64,000 nucleotides of DNA from Sanderia malayensis (Eukaryota > Cnidaria > Scyphozoa > Semaeostomeae > Pelagiidae), in the NCBI GenBank assembly GCA_013076295.1, contig RQOL01000828.1, positions 5,081,219 to 5,145,218 on the forward strand, read 5' to 3'. The translations under genes were made by a program, and so were the position numbers. This document shows, in pieces, positions 62,733-64,000 of the stretch; the stretch's first letter is position 1, and the number at the start of each line of letters is the position of its first letter. The notes under the pieces are model-generated. The model ran no database searches. It was given only the letters and a program-made list of their open reading frames with translations, and was not told where the DNA came from.

Positions 62733-62767
62733 GAAATGAATCTCTCTCAGGCAGAGAGATTCATTTC
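62733..62767. repeat. Perfect 15-bp hairpin
   Basis: GAAATGAATCTCTCT and AGAGAGATTCATTTC are separated by five bases (CAGGC). There is no run of T after it and no known RNA family was recognised. Confidence 0.7.
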
Positions 62768-64000
62768 AATTATCCAATATCTTGTTTTATTTGATTAACT
62801 GTTTGATTTTATTGACCTGCTTACTTAGATGTCGACGCTGATGTGGCTATTATACATCAAACGGTTGTCTGTTACATGAAATGATTTCTGTCAATGAAAT
62901 AACAGATGTTGTGTTCACAAGCAGAAGAAATATCCATTTCAAGTGCTTCATTTAAATGATTAGAATATTTAATCGGTAAAAAAGAGAAATGCACTCCTCG
63001 CATCGCAAGTTAGCTACAAAAGAGCTCAATCTATTATCAGTGACAACTACTTACTTAGGTTGAAGGGTAAAAACAAATTTTCTCCAACAGATTTCATTTG
63101 CAAATTTGTGCTTTACAATGAGAATGTCAGAGGGAGGCTAGACTAAGCTCGGTATACTGTATAAGAAATACAGATTTAAGTTTTACAAACACTCTTTGCC
63201 TACGCCATTATGAATCGGTATTTGACAACATTATGCCTTTCTTAGAAAACGCTCATACAATAAGCTATCCATAGAGATAGGATATAATATACACTAGAGT
63301 GCGAACCAGGCCCCGGGCGGTGACGCAGTTTGGACGCCATCTTGTTGGAGGCTCATTTCAGACTTTCACGGTCTGAACCCTTATACTTTGAACAAGAATT
63401 ACGTGGATATTACGATTGCTTAACCTCAAATAAAGATTGGAACCTTTATAATATCATAGTCGGTTCAACATATTGAAGTTTTGTTGTTGGATCGAATATC
63501 GAATGTATTACTACTATTTTTAGAAAGACGAATTTTCATTTTACCGACTGCCCCCAAATAGGGTAAATTAAATATCAATCGATCGAAAACTACCTCCTGA
63601 GTATGAATCTGCAATAATATTCACAAAAGACCTCTGCATTTAAAAGATTTTAGCAATGTTTTTACTTGCGCCCACCTTTAGTTGCTGTCGATCGGTGATT
63701 TGTAGGTGTTAGGCCCCCGATAAAAAGGGGCATAACTTTTGAATGCGGGCGAGTTCCATAAATTTTATTGCAGATTCGTACTCAGGAAGTCATTTCCTAT
63801 CGATTGATATCTAATTTAGTCCGTTTGGGCATAAACCGTAAAATACAAATTCGCCCGTACTTCGTATCGCAAAATGCCAAGGCCATTGTTTTTATACAGC
63901 ACTCCACTGCAAAATATGGTCTTCTGGAAATAGTAGTAATACATTCGATCCACCGAAAACACTTCAATATGTTGAACCGACCATGATTTTAGGAACATTT

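Larger units (their letters stand above)
60501..64000. other. Probable intron of the SNAG-domain gene
   Basis: Follows the donor at 60501. I see no in-phase conserved exon. Two small structures stand out: four copies of CTTTAGAATACAA-like words at 61,985-62,105 and a perfect hairpin at 62,733-62,767. Confidence 0.4.

Noticed and set aside
1..64000. CRISPR arrays, bacterial operons, ribosome binding sites, tRNA or rRNA genes
   Set aside because: The window is intron-bearing animal DNA. Tandem arrays here are minisatellites without spacer structure, and no cloverleaf or rRNA segment was recognised.

Overview
This is eukaryotic DNA from an animal nuclear genome. It is AT-rich, with spliceosomal introns (GT/AG with matching phases in every gene I reconstructed), orthologs of animal genes, many DNA-transposon remnants and satellite-like tandem repeats. 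A cnidarian, probably an anthozoan, fits best: the gene set, the short exons and a secreted RTX/pore-former-like protein fused to sushi and EGF domains all point that way. That placement is inference; no species can be named from the sequence alone. Layout: 1-6.4 kb carries a glutamate carboxypeptidase II-like M28 peptidase gene on the minus strand, whose last exon lies beyond the left edge. 8.2-9.7 kb carries a complete four-exon SLC31/CTR1 copper transporter (minus). 11.8-23.6 kb carries a complete 27-exon LRSAM1 E3 ubiquitin ligase (minus), with a hAT remnant in its last intron and a 1-kb higher-order minisatellite in another. 25.5-26.4 kb carries a complete four-exon POLE3 gene (plus), divergent from LRSAM1. 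27-33 kb is repeat-rich and holds a broken PIF/Harbinger transposase and an ATTACAC tandem array. 33.7-48.6 kb carries the most unusual locus, a six-exon gene for a secreted protein of about 2,820 residues. It has a charged coiled-coil N-terminal half, a hydrophobic segment resembling the TcdA/TcdB pore-forming region, five RTX-type glycine/aspartate repeat modules, an FN3 domain, four sushi domains, an EGF domain and an unrecognised C-terminal domain. Its first intron holds a 2.7-kb palindromic mobile element. 48.6-59.4 kb is gene-free as far as I can see and holds several well-delimited MITEs (PIF/Harbinger-like and hAT). 59.4-60.5 kb carries the first two coding exons of a SNAG-domain (OVOL/GFI-type) transcription factor, cut by the right edge. 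The genes are ordinary neighbours rather than a pathway: membrane peptidase, copper uptake, ubiquitin ligase, replication/chromatin histone-fold subunit, secreted toxin-like protein and developmental regulator. The likely novel biology is the RTX chimera. Its two huge exons, bacterial-type repeats and added animal extracellular modules suggest an ancient bacterial acquisition that was elaborated in an animal.
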